Assembly: GCF_900110765.1 (NCBI RefSeq)
Contig: NZ_FOEO01000005.1
Span: 83,675 to 147,674 of the forward strand
DNA length: 64,000 nucleotides
Direction of reading: 5' to 3'
DNA from: Pseudomonas sp. NFACC02
Lineage (GTDB): Bacteria; Pseudomonadota; Gammaproteobacteria; Pseudomonadales; Pseudomonadaceae
Shown here: piece by piece, positions 52,398 to 59,525 of the stretch
How positions within the stretch are numbered: the stretch's first letter is position 1
How the letters are laid out: each line of letters starts with the position of its first letter
The notes under the pieces: model-generated
What the model was told of the DNA's origin: nothing
The model's database searches: none
What the model saw: only the letters and a program-made list of their open reading frames with translations
Position numbers and translations under genes: made by a program

Positions 52398-52636
52398 ATC
52401 GACTCCGTCATTTGCCGGAGCCGCTTGCGCTCTGCTGCCGAGATCCGCGGCGGTTTGCGCTTGAGCACCGTTTCAGGGTCAATCCAATTCCTTCGCGCGG
52501 GCCTTGGCTTCGACTGAAACGACTCGAGGAGTTGAAATGACCCACCAGGACGCTTCCAGAAATCGTTCATCGCATTTGCTAGGCGCTCTGATTCGATCTG
52601 TTTTTCTTTCACACTGCTAAGGTTCAAGCTGATCAT
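52394..52636 (-). CDS. Small phage hypothetical protein
   Basis: Eighty residues, helical and basic (SAAERKRLRQMTESI at the end). Overlaps genes on both sides by four bases, hence translationally coupled to the exonuclease gene and to the following one. Function unknown. Confidence 0.65.
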   Translation of the reverse strand: MISLNLSSVKEKQIESERLANAMNDFWKRPGGSFQLLESFQSKPRPARRNWIDPETVLKRKPPRISAAERKRLRQMTESI

Positions 52637-54291
52637 GCCGCCACCTGCTGCAGGACAACCCCGTCCATGCTGAACGCTTCACCGTGGATGTGAACGAGGT
52701 CGTCGAGTGCGCCCCAGTGGACGGTGAGCACCGAAATGGGTGCACGGCCTTCGTAGACAGCCTTTACCAGCGCCTCGAGATCGGTCACCTGAGCTTCGAG
52801 CTTCATTGGCTTCGGCGGTACCTTGGCAGATGGCGCTACCGTCGATACCCGCGCCGCAGATTGGGGTTTTGACATTGGTGTTGAAGCCGATAGGGCCGAT
52901 GCTGCTTCCTCAGCGGCCTTGTTTTGCTCAGCAAGCTTTGCGGACTCGGCATCGGCAAGCTTCTTGGCTTCTTCCTCGCGGATCTGCTGGCGCTGTTTCT
53001 CCAGCCGGTCTTCCTCGGCTTTCTTGTGCTCGTCGATGCGGACCTTGATCAACGTCACCAGGTCATCGTTGGCCTTCATCACCAATTGCTGGATATCGTT
53101 GAACAGGAAGTTATGGTCGACAGCCAGTTCAGCCAAGCTGGCGAGGTTGAGGCGAATCGCGTCGGCTTTTTGGCTGGCATCGATCTTCGCGCGGGCAAGT
53201 TCACTTTCCGCAGCATCACGCAGGCTGGCTATCGACTTCTTGCCTTTGATGGCGCCGGCGAAGTCAGATGAGACTTGAGGCAGCAGCACGCGGCCGCCGA
53301 GCGATGCGTTGATCTGATCGATATGCGACCTCAGAGCCGCTTGCGCTTTTGTGACGATCTCGTCGCGGATCGCAACCTTGCGAGCCTTGACCAGCTTTTC
53401 GAGCTCCAGTCGCTTCGTCCGGGTTTGTTCGCTGATTTGGTCGATTGTGCGGAACAGCAGATCGATCGACTCGGTTTGGCTGAGGGCGTGCTGTTTCGCA
53501 GCTGCCAGCTTCGATTCGACTTCGCCGCACCATTTCACCGTTTTGTCCGCGTCGGCGAAGTGCTGATCGGTCTGCAAGTCGGTGTTAATGGCGCCAATTA
53601 CGGCCAATGACCGCGCCTTGAACTGTTCAAGGTTGCTGGCAGTCACCATGCCGGTGACTTCGATGCGCAAAGCGGGCAGGGTTTCTGGCGCGGTGCCTAC
53701 TGCCTCTGGAATGGCCTCGACAGGTTCGTAGGTCTCCAAGTCAGCTTCAAACTGCTTCCAGCCTGCAACAAGCTTTTCGGCGCGGCCGGGCACGGGGAAG
53801 TACTCCATCGACACGAAGTTCTCCTCGGTGCCATCGGAGCAGACGAAAATCACTTTCTCCGCGCCGGACACAAGCAGTTGCTGTTCCAGCTGCCAGTAAT
53901 AATGGGCGTCCAGATCGCCGGCGCGCACGTCAGCGGCGAGCTGTTCATTCCACATTTTGTGCTCGAACAGAATTTCGCCAAGCATGGTGCAGCCGTCCAG
54001 GGACGCGAGCAGGTCGCCTTCGGTGCCGACAACTGGGAAGAGGTCTTCGCCGATACGCGCTTCAAGGATCGGCCGAGCGCGCGCTTCTGAATCGTGGCCC
54101 TTATCGAACAGGTATTTCTGAACCCACCACGAAATGTCCCGATCAAGCCCGGTCTTCTTGGCGTGCAGCAGTTCGGTGCGCTTCATCTGCTTTGAGTCAC
54201 CCATCATGGCGGGCGCTTCGGATGCAGTGTGATAGTTGGCGCGCAGCGCATGCCACTCGGGAGTCCCCTGGGCGACGTTATGGATCTTCAT
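52633..54291 (-). CDS. YqaJ-family phage exonuclease with long C-terminal extension
   Basis: Predicted 552 residues. The N-terminal YqaJ/lambda-exo domain (about 1-200) has QGTPEWHALRANYHTASEAP, an Asp in LLASLDGCT and the ExK-type ILFEHKMWNE. The rest is a long helical region rich in Lys, Glu and Ala (REEEAKKLADAESAKLAEQN), ending in a small globular part, unlike the short lambda Exo (226). Such enzymes resect dsDNA ends 5'-3' and pass ssDNA to a RecT/Bet annealing protein; RecT is the next gene upstream. ATG 54291. Confidence 0.85.
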   Translation of the reverse strand: MKIHNVAQGTPEWHALRANYHTASEAPAMMGDSKQMKRTELLHAKKTGLDRDISWWVQKYLFDKGHDSEARARPILEARIGEDLFPVVGTEGDLLASLDGCTMLGEILFEHKMWNEQLAADVRAGDLDAHYYWQLEQQLLVSGAEKVIFVCSDGTEENFVSMEYFPVPGRAEKLVAGWKQFEADLETYEPVEAIPEAVGTAPETLPALRIEVTGMVTASNLEQFKARSLAVIGAINTDLQTDQHFADADKTVKWCGEVESKLAAAKQHALSQTESIDLLFRTIDQISEQTRTKRLELEKLVKARKVAIRDEIVTKAQAALRSHIDQINASLGGRVLLPQVSSDFAGAIKGKKSIASLRDAAESELARAKIDASQKADAIRLNLASLAELAVDHNFLFNDIQQLVMKANDDLVTLIKVRIDEHKKAEEDRLEKQRQQIREEEAKKLADAESAKLAEQNKAAEEAASALSASTPMSKPQSAARVSTVAPSAKVPPKPMKLEAQVTDLEALVKAVYEGRAPISVLTVHWGALDDLVHIHGEAFSMDGVVLQQVAA

Positions 54292-55193
54292 GCGGATTCT
54301 CCTTCGATGGGCGCGAGGTTTTTGATCTGCTCGATCTGCTGCTCGCTCAGGGTGTATTTACTGCTGATAGTTGCGATCAGGTGCTCGGGAGAGGACTTTC
54401 CAGCGTCGACGGACTTCTGCCACTTGGGCAGGTTCTCGCTGAGCTTGTCGTCAGGGTAGGGAGGCATGCCCGCCGTCTCTGGTTCACGAGTCGGGGAAAC
54501 GTCGCGAACGCGCGGGGCGCTTTCCTCCAGCTCGTCAGGGCTGTAAACGCCGAGGATCACATCAGGGCAATAGAGGCGAGACCAGCGCTTAGTCGCGAGG
54601 TACGCTAGTTGCTGGCGTGGGTCGTCTGCCCAGAGCGTGCTGTTTCGAGTTCGTGCCTGAGCCAGCAGTAGCTCCAACACGCGCGGTTCGTCTTCACCGC
54701 GGAAGGTGGCCCAGACCTTCACGCCCAAGCCTTCTTCGTCCTGCATCTTCCATCCTGGGACGCGGTACTCGCCTTTGTCGCCAGTCTTGATCGTGAACTT
54801 GCCGATCACCCTTTCCCACTCGCCAAACCACTCATAGTGCAGACGATCCACGACCGGCGCGCAGGTGGTGATTACGGCGTTCACGAGCTGGGCCTCGTAG
54901 CCGAGGACGCCGTTCACCAGGTGCGTTTTTTGCGCCACCGCGAAGGGGTTCATTTTCCACTGCATCGATTGCATGATCACAGCCAGGCAGTCGGCGGAGT
55001 TGCCGTTGAAGTGCTTCGGCAATGTTGCGCGGCCGGTGGCCATGACATCTGCCAAGCGCATCATCTTGTCCAGGCTGTCGCCATCCAGCACGAGGGCACT
55101 GGTGCTGGTCGCTGCGTGTGGAATGATGTGAAGCTGTTGCTCGTGCGCCACTGGCGCGGGGTTGTGTGCGGACACGGTAGCTCCTTGCGCCAT
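54288..55193 (-). CDS. recT: RecT-family single-strand annealing protein
   Basis: Predicted 301 residues. RecT family core at about 60-215: ADCLAVIMQSMQWKMNPFAV, QKTHLVNGVLGYEAQLVNAV, then LAYLATKRWSRLYCPDVILG. The C-terminal about 80 residues are variable and acidic. It anneals ssDNA produced by the exonuclease, allowing recA-independent recombination. Its stop overlaps the exonuclease start (ATGA). Confidence 0.88.
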   Translation of the reverse strand: MAQGATVSAHNPAPVAHEQQLHIIPHAATSTSALVLDGDSLDKMMRLADVMATGRATLPKHFNGNSADCLAVIMQSMQWKMNPFAVAQKTHLVNGVLGYEAQLVNAVITTCAPVVDRLHYEWFGEWERVIGKFTIKTGDKGEYRVPGWKMQDEEGLGVKVWATFRGEDEPRVLELLLAQARTRNSTLWADDPRQQLAYLATKRWSRLYCPDVILGVYSPDELEESAPRVRDVSPTREPETAGMPPYPDDKLSENLPKWQKSVDAGKSSPEHLIATISSKYTLSEQQIEQIKNLAPIEGESA

Positions 55194-55229
55194 GCCGTTA
55201 CCGGGGCGCTGCGATTGAATGGGGTGGGA

Positions 55230-55337
55230 TTAATGCGGTGCGTAGGCGCTTGCGAGCATCCAGACGCTGCAGAAGAGAAGGGTGAAGAAACTGCCGCGCC
55301 AGAATGCGATGCGCTTGGCATGCTGGTAGCGAGTCAT
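55230..55337 (-). CDS. 35-residue membrane peptide
   Basis: A very short gene, ATG 55337 to TAA 55230-55232. The product is MTRYQHAKRIAFWRGS followed by FFTLLFCSVWMLASAYAPH: a basic N terminus and one hydrophobic span. Its ATG overlaps the stop of the upstream gene (ATGA), the spacing seen throughout this operon. Too short for family recognition; small membrane proteins in this place of lambda-like phages can act on the host envelope or division, but that is inference. Confidence 0.5.
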   Translation of the reverse strand: MTRYQHAKRIAFWRGSFFTLLFCSVWMLASAYAPH

Positions 55338-55705
55338 GACCACGGCCTCAGTTGCTTCAACACCAGCTCATGCAGAGCCTTTCCGTTTCGGCTGATACGG
55401 TCGCCGCGCAGTTGCCATTTCTTCGTACTGGGCCAGACGTCGATGTATCGGCCATCCGGAAGCATAAGAACGACGTGGAAGCCGTTGTTGTGCTTCTTGT
55501 GAGCAATGCCTGTACGTGAGAGCCAGCCGTCAAACTGAGCCATTGCCTCAGCCTTGACGCGCTTTTTATGCCCTGGCTCATTCGGCTCGCTGCCTTCACC
55601 GTCGCAGTTTCGGCAAGTGCGCGGGTAGGCCACGTCATCGCCGATGAATTCGCAACAATTCATGCAGTGCGAGCCGTCGGCGACGTTGTCTTCGTAGAAA
55701 CTCAC
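55334..55705 (-). CDS. Phage zinc-finger-like protein
   Basis: Predicted 123 residues. A likely zinc site is formed by HCMNCCEFIGDDVAYPRTCR and NCDGEG (two CxxC pairs). The second half (NNGFHVVLMLPDGRYIDVWP) is a beta-strand-rich module found in other phage proteins, and the end is helical (GKALHELVLKQLRPWS). Overlaps genes on both sides. Function unknown. Confidence 0.68.
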   Translation of the reverse strand: MSFYEDNVADGSHCMNCCEFIGDDVAYPRTCRNCDGEGSEPNEPGHKKRVKAEAMAQFDGWLSRTGIAHKKHNNGFHVVLMLPDGRYIDVWPSTKKWQLRGDRISRNGKALHELVLKQLRPWS

Positions 55706-55923
55706 GCTCTCACCTCATAAGCCAGCGTCCACTCGCCGCACAGGCAAGCGCGACGGCTCCACGCTTCGGGGTTAGAGATGTGAGCGCGCTCAGCGGCCTG
55801 CATGGCTTCCCACATCGTGCGGCCTTTGAACACCATCAGCACGCGATCAGCGGGCACAGCCATGTGATCCGGCAACTCTGCAATCTGTTCGTCGACCAGG
55901 GATAGAACGATGGACGTACTCAT
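55702..55923 (-). CDS. Small phage hypothetical protein
   Basis: Seventy-three residues, including DRVLMVFKGRTMWEAMQAAE and a Cys-containing SRRACLCGEWTLAYEVRA. Overlaps its neighbours by four bases each. No family recognised; position in the packed early operon supports coding. Confidence 0.62.
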   Translation of the reverse strand: MSTSIVLSLVDEQIAELPDHMAVPADRVLMVFKGRTMWEAMQAAERAHISNPEAWSRRACLCGEWTLAYEVRA

Positions 55924-56114
55924 GCTGCAAGCCTCCCGCGCTGCTGGAGAATCTTCACCAGGCGCTCACAGTAGTGGTGGAATTCGGGGATGGTAATGAG
56001 GCAGTCGGTCAGCATTCTGGTGATGATCTGCTGGACCAGTACCTCGTTTCCAGGAGGGCAGTCGTCATCGGCCAGACCCTCAAGGGCTACGTCGATCAGG
56101 ATGTGAGGGCTCAT
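55920..56114 (-). CDS. Small phage hypothetical protein
   Basis: Sixty-four residues (MSPHILIDVALEGLADDDCP ...), mostly helical. Overlaps genes on both sides by four bases. Function unknown. Confidence 0.62.
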   Translation of the reverse strand: MSPHILIDVALEGLADDDCPPGNEVLVQQIITRMLTDCLITIPEFHHYCERLVKILQQRGRLAA

Positions 56115-56527
56115 AGTTCCGCATCCTCTGCTTCAGCCTGAAGGCCTGCCTCGGCGTGCGGCTCGACCAGCGCAACGGCGATATCGAACAGCTTGCCCAT
56201 CGACGTTTCGCCTTCGCCAAGCAGAGCCTCGCCAAACGTCTTCACTGGCCCGCCGGTGATGGCGGCGATGACCAACTGCGCGAAGAAGTCTTCGTTGTCC
56301 TCTCCGTCGATCTGACGCTGATTGAGATGCAGCTGAACCGCGTTCAGGTAGGCTGAATACTCGACCACGATCGGCGAAGAAAACCGACGGCGAATCACCA
56401 GGTCGCAGCCGCGCATCAGGTTCTCAGCCGTGTTTTCAATCCAAACTCGCGCCGCTTCTTCATGCCCCGAGTCGTCATCTGGCTGCATGTTGTCCCAGCG
56501 CGCTTGTGCTCTTGCGAATGAGTTCAT
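56111..56527 (-). CDS. Phage hypothetical protein
   Basis: Predicted 138 residues from ATG 56527 (MNSFARAQARWDNMQPDDDS), with GGAGG directly upstream. Acidic and helical; the centre reads CDLVIRRRFSSPIVVEYSAY. A longer open frame exists upstream to 56914 but it is low-complexity and lies in a region of inverted repeats, so I reject that extension. First gene of a five-gene overlapping cluster leading to recT. Confidence 0.68.
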   Translation of the reverse strand: MNSFARAQARWDNMQPDDDSGHEEAARVWIENTAENLMRGCDLVIRRRFSSPIVVEYSAYLNAVQLHLNQRQIDGEDNEDFFAQLVIAAITGGPVKTFGEALLGEGETSMGKLFDIAVALVEPHAEAGLQAEAEDAEL

Positions 56528-57325
56528 GGTCGCCTCCGTGGCGAACAGGTGGACCGCATTGATCAGATGCCCGCGCAGGTGACCAACCCGTGCCGTGAAG
56601 CACGCGGGCACCTGTCGATGCGGTCGATATAGGGAGGGGGTTCCGCATGTGCGGGCACTGTTCCGATGTTCTTCGAGGGGTGGGCCTACCTTCCGGCCAA
56701 TGCGCGGTGACATTGACGCCCCTGCTTTCCGCTGCCTGTCCAGGTGTTGGGCGCCGCCTTCAGGCTTACGGCGCCACGCAGGTGAATCGCTTACTGGTGC
56801 ATGGCTGCAAATCCTCCGTTTTGGGTGTCGGCTGCGGGAATATCCTCTGGCAGCCGGAGCAGGGGGCCGCTTTCGCGGTGAGTGCTCTTCCGCATCGGAG
56901 AGTGATCGAAACACCAGGTCGCTACGCCTGCTTGCTTCCCGCCGCGTTTTTGGTATTGGCCGTCTTGCTCATACCGGCCCAGGACATTCACGGGGCTTTG
57001 CGATCCTAGCGCTGCAGCCCGCTCGGGCACGCTTCGCTCACTCTCCGATGCGGCCTAGTGCTGGGCAGTACCAGGTTATCGGGCAATTTTCGTTAGGCTG
57101 ACGTTGCCGCTGATTGTGCGAGACGCTTAGGGGACCTTATGATCAAAACGGTGTCTCGGTTTGAAGCCAAGACTCACAACCTATTAAGGGCATAAACATG
57201 GCGAAGAACTTCGGTAATTCAGGCTTATTCAAGGCTCCTTTGTATCCGTGCCGCGACGTCCGAGTCAGCGGGATCAGCAGCTGGCAGCGCAAAAACGTTG
57301 CTTTAAATACAAAGGAGTTTTTGAT
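56528..57325. other. Phage early-operon spacer with 16-bp inverted repeat
   Basis: This 798-base stretch holds no confident gene apart from a possible 35-codon frame at 57199. CCGCATCGGAGAGTGA at 56890-56905 is inverted exactly at 57038-57053, 132 bases apart. Repeats of GTGCGGGCAC-like text occur near 56600-56660. Open frames on both strands have Arg/Cys/Pro-rich translations. It may be a leader or regulatory RNA region, or remains of an insertion. Confidence 0.5.
57199..57306 (+). CDS. Possible 35-residue peptide
   Basis: ATG 57199 follows AAGGG by seven bases. The product is MAKNFGNSGLFKAPCIRAAT and a short Ser/Ala-rich tail; the stop is 20 bases before the next gene's start. It could be a leader peptide or a real small protein co-expressed with the membrane protein that follows. 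Weak support. Confidence 0.3.
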   Translation, partial: WRRTSVIQAYSRLLCIRAATSESAGSAAGSAKTLL

Positions 57326-57682
57326 ATGTCCAAAGAACTACTCGGAGTTTCTGCTCTAGGGTTAATGGTGGCCGGTGAGTTCTGTGCAATCTACAGTGAG
57401 GTAGTGGTAGCGAAACTTGCCCAATCAGGAAGCGCTTCCTGGGAAACATTCGTCATGCCGTTGGTACTGATGTGTTTCGCTGGGTTGTTTCTCTTGGCAG
57501 CCTACTGGCTTGGATACGTCGTGGTGGGTGATATATGGATCGTCACCGTGGTGTCAGTCACGTCTCTGTTACTCATCGAGCCTGTAGTGGTCTGGTCGCT
57601 CTTCCATGAAGCGCCCGGGCGGGGGGCGCTCATTGGCTGCGTCTTGGGGGCCTTGGGAATGCTTGCCACTGTATTGCTCTAA
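57326..57682 (+). CDS. Four-span small membrane protein (accessory gene)
   Basis: Predicted 118 residues with four membrane spans (for example LVLMCFAGLFLLAAYWLGYV and WIVTVVSVTSLLLIEPVVVW), reminiscent of EamA/SMR-like half-transporters or of phage superinfection-exclusion proteins. ATG 57326 has AAAGGAG eight bases upstream; a longer frame starting GTG is not supported. It is on the strand opposite to the leftward operon and is followed by a hairpin, so it is an independent unit, probably a moron. Function unknown. Confidence 0.7.
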   Translation: MSKELLGVSALGLMVAGEFCAIYSEVVVAKLAQSGSASWETFVMPLVLMCFAGLFLLAAYWLGYVVVGDIWIVTVVSVTSLLLIEPVVVWSLFHEAPGRGALIGCVLGALGMLATVLL

Positions 57683-57691
57683 CTCACCCTT

Positions 57692-57719
57692 CTGGCCCAG
57701 CGTTTCCTAGCTGGGCCAG
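57692..57719 (+). terminator. Hairpin after the membrane protein gene
   Basis: CTGGCCCAG - CGTTTCCTAG - CTGGGCCAG, a 9-bp perfect stem, 10 bases after the stop. No strong T run follows, so it may be a weak terminator or processing hairpin. Confidence 0.5.
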
Positions 57720-57797
57720 TTCGCGAAATCTCAGTCTTCTATCCTCCAATTGACTTCCCGTCTGGCCCTCAACCTCGAAGGCCAGCCAGTGAAATCG

Positions 57798-58040
57798 TCA
57801 TGCGACCTGTCCTAAAACCTCACGGCTGAAAGCCTGAATGTTCATGTGCGTTTTAACTGTCATGGCGTGGCGCTGTTTGATGTGGCTGCGCATCACAAGA
57901 TCAGCCAAGTCAGCAGGATCAGCTTCGAGGGCAGCGATCGCCTCGTCGACGCCGCCGAACCACTTCTCCAACAGTCTGGCGCATGAGGCCGCAGCCTCGT
58001 TTACTACCTCTTCGCTTGCTTGAAAATCCGACGCATTCAT
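57798..58040 (-). CDS. First gene of leftward early operon, hypothetical
   Basis: Eighty residues (MNASDFQASEEVVNEAAASC ...). It is acidic and helical (EAIAALEADPADLADLVMRS), not Arg-rich like lambda N. ATG 58040 follows AGGAGAAG. It lies 261 bases downstream of the boxA site and is the first gene reached from the PL-like promoter, the position of N in lambda. Whether it is an antitermination factor cannot be told from sequence. Confidence 0.65.
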   Translation of the reverse strand: MNASDFQASEEVVNEAAASCARLLEKWFGGVDEAIAALEADPADLADLVMRSHIKQRHAMTVKTHMNIQAFSREVLGQVA

Positions 58041-58300
58041 CTCGCTTCTCCTGATATTCCCAAAGCACCCGGTCGCCCAGGTGCTTCAGTGAATCTCTCG
58101 GTCTTGTCACTCACTGCGCCCGTCAGGGTCATTCGCACAGTTCGGTCATCACCTCGCCAGAATCAGCCCCTCAATGGCTTTCATCTGGCGCCGGTCGCCT
58201 CACAAGCGCAGCGGTTTGTTCCCTTCGGTTTACTGACCTCCCACCGATGGTGCCGGGAGTGACCTAACCGGATTGGCCGGGTAGTCGTTCATGGCGCTGG

Positions 58301-58313
58301 TTGTTAAAGAGCG
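58301..58313 (-). promoter_or_regulatory. boxA antitermination element (nutL-like)
   Basis: On the minus strand this reads CGCTCTTTAACAA, which matches the boxA core of rRNA and lambda nut sites. It lies about 25 bases downstream of the predicted PL start. A small hairpin with CCGG-CCAAT-CCGG follows about 20-35 bases later and could serve as boxB. Confidence 0.7.
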
Positions 58314-58344
58314 GTTCGGAGCGGCGTGTCGCTGCGATGGGATT

Positions 58345-58386
58345 AAATTAACCGCCGGTTTCTTCGTCGTCAATACCGGCGGTTAA
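58345..58386 (-). promoter_or_regulatory. PL-like promoter with two CI/Cro operators (OL)
   Basis: Minus strand -35 TTGACG (58373-58368) and -10 TAATTT (58350-58345) with 17-base spacer. Operators TTAACCGCCGGTTTC (58348-58362) and, reversed, TTAACCGCCGGTATT (58372-58386) overlap the -10/spacer and the -35. Their centres are 24 bases apart. The same 15-bp element occurs three times at the cI-cro border, which identifies this as OL. Confidence 0.85.
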
Positions 58387-58424
58387 TTTATTTTTCTTGC
58401 GGGTGGGGTATGCTTTTTATACAA

Positions 58425-58440
58425 CTGTATGGATGTACAG
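58425..58440 (+). promoter_or_regulatory. LexA (SOS) box
   Basis: CTGTATGGATGTACAG fits CTGT-N8-ACAG, the gamma-proteobacterial LexA site. It lies 18 bases before the DUF1654 start and just after a possible -10 (TATACA, 58418-58423), where LexA would block the promoter. Confidence 0.75.
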
Positions 58441-58457
58441 CATTCAAGGAGGTGTAC

Positions 58458-58772
58458 ATGGGCGCAATGCAGCAAGAAAAAGAACAGCAGCGAGTTGAGC
58501 TGACGGGGATTGAGAGGTTGAGCCTAAGGGTCTCGAACATGATCAATCACCCGATAGCGCAGCTTCAGCGCTGGGTGACGATCCATCGGTTGGATACGGA
58601 CCGGGATAGGGAGTGGGGGGAGGTGATCGGCGTGCTGTCTGAAGTAGATGGAATCGACATGTCCTTCAACGAGGACGAGTCAGTGACACTGAGATGGGAG
58701 CCTATGGAGGGCGATGAGACGCAGACTGAAGTAGTGGACCCATTCGAGGCGGCGGAGCCGGCGCCTTTCTGA
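58458..58772 (+). CDS. DUF1654 family protein under SOS control
   Basis: Predicted 104 residues from ATG 58458, with AAGGAGG upstream. DUF1654 features: GIERLSLRVSNMINHPIAQL, WVTIHRLDTDRDREWGEVIG and MSFNEDESVTLRWEPME. The family is nearly restricted to Pseudomonas and its phages, of unknown function. The LexA box in front of the gene means that it should be switched on by DNA damage together with prophage induction. It runs rightward from the OL region, opposite to PL. Confidence 0.8.
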   Translation: MGAMQQEKEQQRVELTGIERLSLRVSNMINHPIAQLQRWVTIHRLDTDRDREWGEVIGVLSEVDGIDMSFNEDESVTLRWEPMEGDETQTEVVDPFEAAEPAPF

Positions 58773-58882
58773 CGAGCATAAGTGTTAGAAGAGGAGAGTG
58801 GATGCGAAAAGCCCGGCGCTTTCCGAAGCGCCTGCGGCCCAAATTGCCTACGCTTGGAGCATCATTCAAAGGAGGTAGAAAG

Positions 58883-59173
58883 ATGGCGACAAAGGATAGG
58901 ACCTTTCCAGTGCGCGACCTCATCATTGCCCTATTGCGGGACCAAAATATCCACGCTGGCCACTGGGGCCTCACTGTTCACTTCAATGCTTCCGGCACCA
59001 CGGTCTCGCCCACGGGGCAGGCCGGTGCCGGATTGCCTGGTCTGGCAATCGCGGTAACGGGGGTATCATTGGTTGCTGCGAAAGAGGGCGAGGAAGGAAG
59101 TCTCGACGCTTCCCTGGTCAATCCGGCGAGGACAAGCCGAGCCAGAAAGCCGACCAACCAGACACTGCAGTAG
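58883..59173 (+). CDS. Phage hypothetical protein
   Basis: Ninety-six residues from ATG 58883 (MATKDRTFPVRDLIIALLRD) with AAAGGAGG seven bases upstream. An in-frame ATG at 58802 with AGAGGAG would add 27 basic residues; both are usable. A C-terminal part is Gly/Ala-rich (TGQAGAGLPGLAIAVTGVSL). Second gene after the SOS box, so possibly co-expressed with DUF1654. Function unknown. Confidence 0.55.
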   Translation: MATKDRTFPVRDLIIALLRDQNIHAGHWGLTVHFNASGTTVSPTGQAGAGLPGLAIAVTGVSLVAAKEGEEGSLDASLVNPARTSRARKPTNQTLQ

Positions 59174-59261
59174 ACGGGTACGAAAAGCCCGGCGCTGGGC
59201 TGGGAATTTATGTATTCTTGTCTGGAATGAATAATAGGTTTAACATTCCTGGTGGTTATCT

Positions 59262-59495
59262 ATGCGTGGTTTTCAACACAAGCTCAATTTCAAGCGCACG
59301 GCGGCGGAAAAACCAGAAGACTATCAAGAGTGTCTTATTCATAACCCTTGCGAGGGGTTTATGATTGCCACCTGGAAGAATCTTGGTGGCGACCAAGGCT
59401 TCTATCTATTCGGGACTTATGAACCGCTTCCCCATGACTTAACCCCGATTTGGGCGGCGCTTCCCACCAGCGAGCAGATAGCACATCTGCGATGA
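59262..59495 (+). CDS. Small phage hypothetical protein
   Basis: Seventy-seven residues (MRGFQHKLNFKRTAAEKPED ...), with IATWKNLGGDQGFYLFGTYE in the middle. It is AT-richer than the average here. The ribosome site is weak (GGTGG). Ends 30 bases before the stop of the convergent gene at 59526. Function unknown. Confidence 0.55.
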   Translation: MRGFQHKLNFKRTAAEKPEDYQECLIHNPCEGFMIATWKNLGGDQGFYLFGTYEPLPHDLTPIWAALPTSEQIAHLR

Positions 59496-59525
59496 TGATC
59501 TGCAATCATGATATCATAAGTTATT

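Noticed and set aside
56528..56914. N-terminal extension of the gene ending at 56111
   Set aside because: GGAGG lies directly before ATG 56527 and the extension is low-complexity.
56595..57101. Plus- and minus-strand frames in the early-operon spacer (also 56647-57009 and 56791-57030) as genes
   Set aside because: They overlap each other on both strands, are Cys/Arg/Pro-rich, lack good ribosome sites and include the inverted repeat; no family is recognised.
58814..58831. GGCGCTT-TCCG-AAGCGCC hairpin as a terminator after DUF1654
   Set aside because: No T run follows and it lies just within a possible longer start of the next gene; it may only be chance or a translation-control hairpin.
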